Positions 31,134 to 31,962 of a stretch of 31,962 bases of DNA are shown one piece after another. The DNA is from JASHVB01 sp049522565 (GTDB lineage: Bacteria > Pseudomonadota > Alphaproteobacteria > Acetobacterales > Acetobacteraceae): positions 1 to 31,962 of the forward strand of contig JBEKNT010000018.1 in the NCBI GenBank assembly GCA_049522565.1, read 5' to 3'. A program made the translations under genes and the position numbers. Each line of letters opens with the position of its first letter. Within the stretch, counting starts at the first letter, position 1. Under the pieces are notes generated by a model. That model had not been told where the DNA came from, did not search any database, and was given only the letters and a program-made list of their open reading frames with translations.

Positions 31134-31154
31134 GCGTGTTCTCCCATTACCCGT

Positions 31155-31962
31155 TCACGCGGCCTGCGCCGCCCGTGTCGCCCCGCGGACCTCCATCAGG
31201 CGCGTCAGCTCTGCCACATTCTCCACCTGCGCGATCCGCGCCAATTGGTCGAACAGCGGCGCGATCTGCGGGCGCGGCAACGAGCGCTGCGCGCAGTCGG
31301 CGAACTTCTCCCACAATTCCTCGCGCGTCATCGGTCGCGCGCCCGGCCCGAGCCGTTCGAAATCATCCAGCCGCGAGGCGAAACGCTGTCCGTCACGGGT
31401 GGTAACAGCGACCTCGGAGCCCCATTGCAGCGGCGAATCGTCCGCCATGTCGGGATGCGGCCGTGTCTCGGTGCGAGCCATCAACGCGCGCACCGTCGGA
31501 TCGAACGGTGCGTCGCCCTCGAAATGCTCCAGCTTCACCGCGCGATCCGCCAACGCCCGCGCGACGCAATACTGGATGCTGAACTTGGCACCCAACGAAG
31601 TGCGCGGATCGGGGTTGTTGGTGTGCGGCAATCGCCGGCCATGCGGCAGAATCTCGATCTTCTCGACGCGGTCCGGTGTCAGGTCGTGCGTGCGCGCCAG
31701 GTCGATCATGCGGTTGATGGACGCATGCGTCGACCCGCAGCACGGGTACGGCTTCAACCCCGGCTCGCCGGCGCCATCACATTCGAATGGCGCGTACCAG
31801 TCGGCGAGCATCCGCGCCGTGTCATAGGTTCCCGGGCCGTTGAACACGTCGAGAAAACCCTGCTTGTGTTCGAACGCGCCCGGATTGGCGGTGAAGCCCT
31901 CGCGTACCAGCAACGCGGCGAACAAGCCGTTGCGCGCGCTATGCCCGACATGCAGCGGCTTG
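31155..31962 (-). CDS. MmgE/PrpD family protein, 5' part beyond the window
   Basis: The 3' 269 codons of a gene running off the right end. The edge reads KPLHVGHSARNGLFAALLVREGFTANP, equivalent to the family block KPLHxGxAAxxG before the second half of the fold. GLKPYPCCGSTHASINRMIDLA matches the KPYPCCxxxH block near the active site. The family includes 2-methylcitrate dehydratase (PrpD) and cis-aconitate decarboxylase-like enzymes; whether this one is a methylcitrate dehydratase cannot be decided without the N-terminus. It is followed by the RidA gene 21 bases later on the same strand. Confidence 0.85.
   Translation of the reverse strand, partial: KPLHVGHSARNGLFAALLVREGFTANPGAFEHKQGFLDVFNGPGTYDTARMLADWYAPFECDGAGEPGLKPYPCCGSTHASINRMIDLARTHDLTPDRVEKIEILPHGRRLPHTNNPDPRTSLGAKFSIQYCVARALADRAVKLEHFEGDAPFDPTVRALMARTETRPHPDMADDSPLQWGSEVAVTTRDGQRFASRLDDFERLGPGARPMTREELWEKFADCAQRSLPRPQIAPLFDQLARIAQVENVAELTRLMEVRGATRAAQAA

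Noticed and set aside
1..31962. tRNA, rRNA or CRISPR structures
   Set aside because: No tRNA-like cloverleaf ends, rRNA motifs or regularly spaced repeats with unique spacers were seen. The tandem repeat at 21563-21622 has no spacers.

Overview
The window is GC-rich, densely coding DNA from an alphaproteobacterium. A member of Rhodospirillales/Acetobacteraceae is my best guess. That rests on the yfgM-like - bamB - der block, an MreB beginning MFSRMLG, and abundant intergenic palindromes of the kind common in alphaproteobacterial chromosomes. It is an inference from gene order and sequence style, not from a marker-gene comparison. No rRNA, tRNA, CRISPR array, integrase or complete insertion sequence was found.

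Layout. (1) 1-9256, catabolic and transport genes: a zinc alcohol dehydrogenase (minus), a nicotinamidase-like hydrolase (minus) divergent from a family-5 (dipeptide/nickel type) solute-binding protein, a dihydroorotate-dehydrogenase-like flavoprotein (minus), an aldo/keto reductase (minus), a decayed MntA/HepT toxin-antitoxin remnant, and a formyl-CoA-transferase-like family III CoA-transferase divergent from an MHS-type MFS symporter. (2) 9405-17439, a second catabolic block: an ACS-type MFS transporter, two translationally coupled Gfo/Idh/MocA oxidoreductases behind a promoter with a perfect FNR/FixK-type box, an RraA-like aldolase, and a sugar-type ABC importer (binding protein plus two permeases, start and stop codons overlapping, no ATPase). 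(3) 17440-25483, housekeeping genes: glycogen synthase glgA, a small glycine-zipper lipoprotein, mreB without mreC/mreD beside it, a small lipoprotein, then a yfgM-like TPR protein, bamB and der in an operon-like run. (4) 25584-31962, more small-molecule genes: three solute-binding proteins of three different classes on the minus strand with no permease or ATPase, an HpaI-fold aldolase-like protein, a RidA-family protein, and the 3' part of an MmgE/PrpD gene running off the right end.

How it fits together. Regions 1, 2 and 4 look like accessory catabolism of organic acids, sugar acids or polyols, with separate uptake routes (MFS and ABC) and redox, aldolase and CoA-transfer enzymes. Region 3 is core cell-envelope and ribosome-assembly biology. 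Many gene ends, especially convergent ones, carry a hairpin of the CCTCTCCCGC/GCGGGAGAGG family or related palindromes. These probably act as bidirectional terminators and are a dispersed repeat family.

Most notable: the consensus FNR/FixK box about 40 bp upstream of the predicted start site of the Gfo/Idh/MocA pair; five solute-binding proteins with no ABC ATPase; several enzymes whose diagnostic active-site residues differ from the named family (DHOD-like, HpaI-like, Frc-like, RraA-like); an MntA-HepT pair collapsed by an internal deletion; an mreB outside its usual operon; and an aldo/keto reductase whose C-terminus is encoded by an intergenic repeat. I did not find a clearly new multi-gene defence or mobile system.
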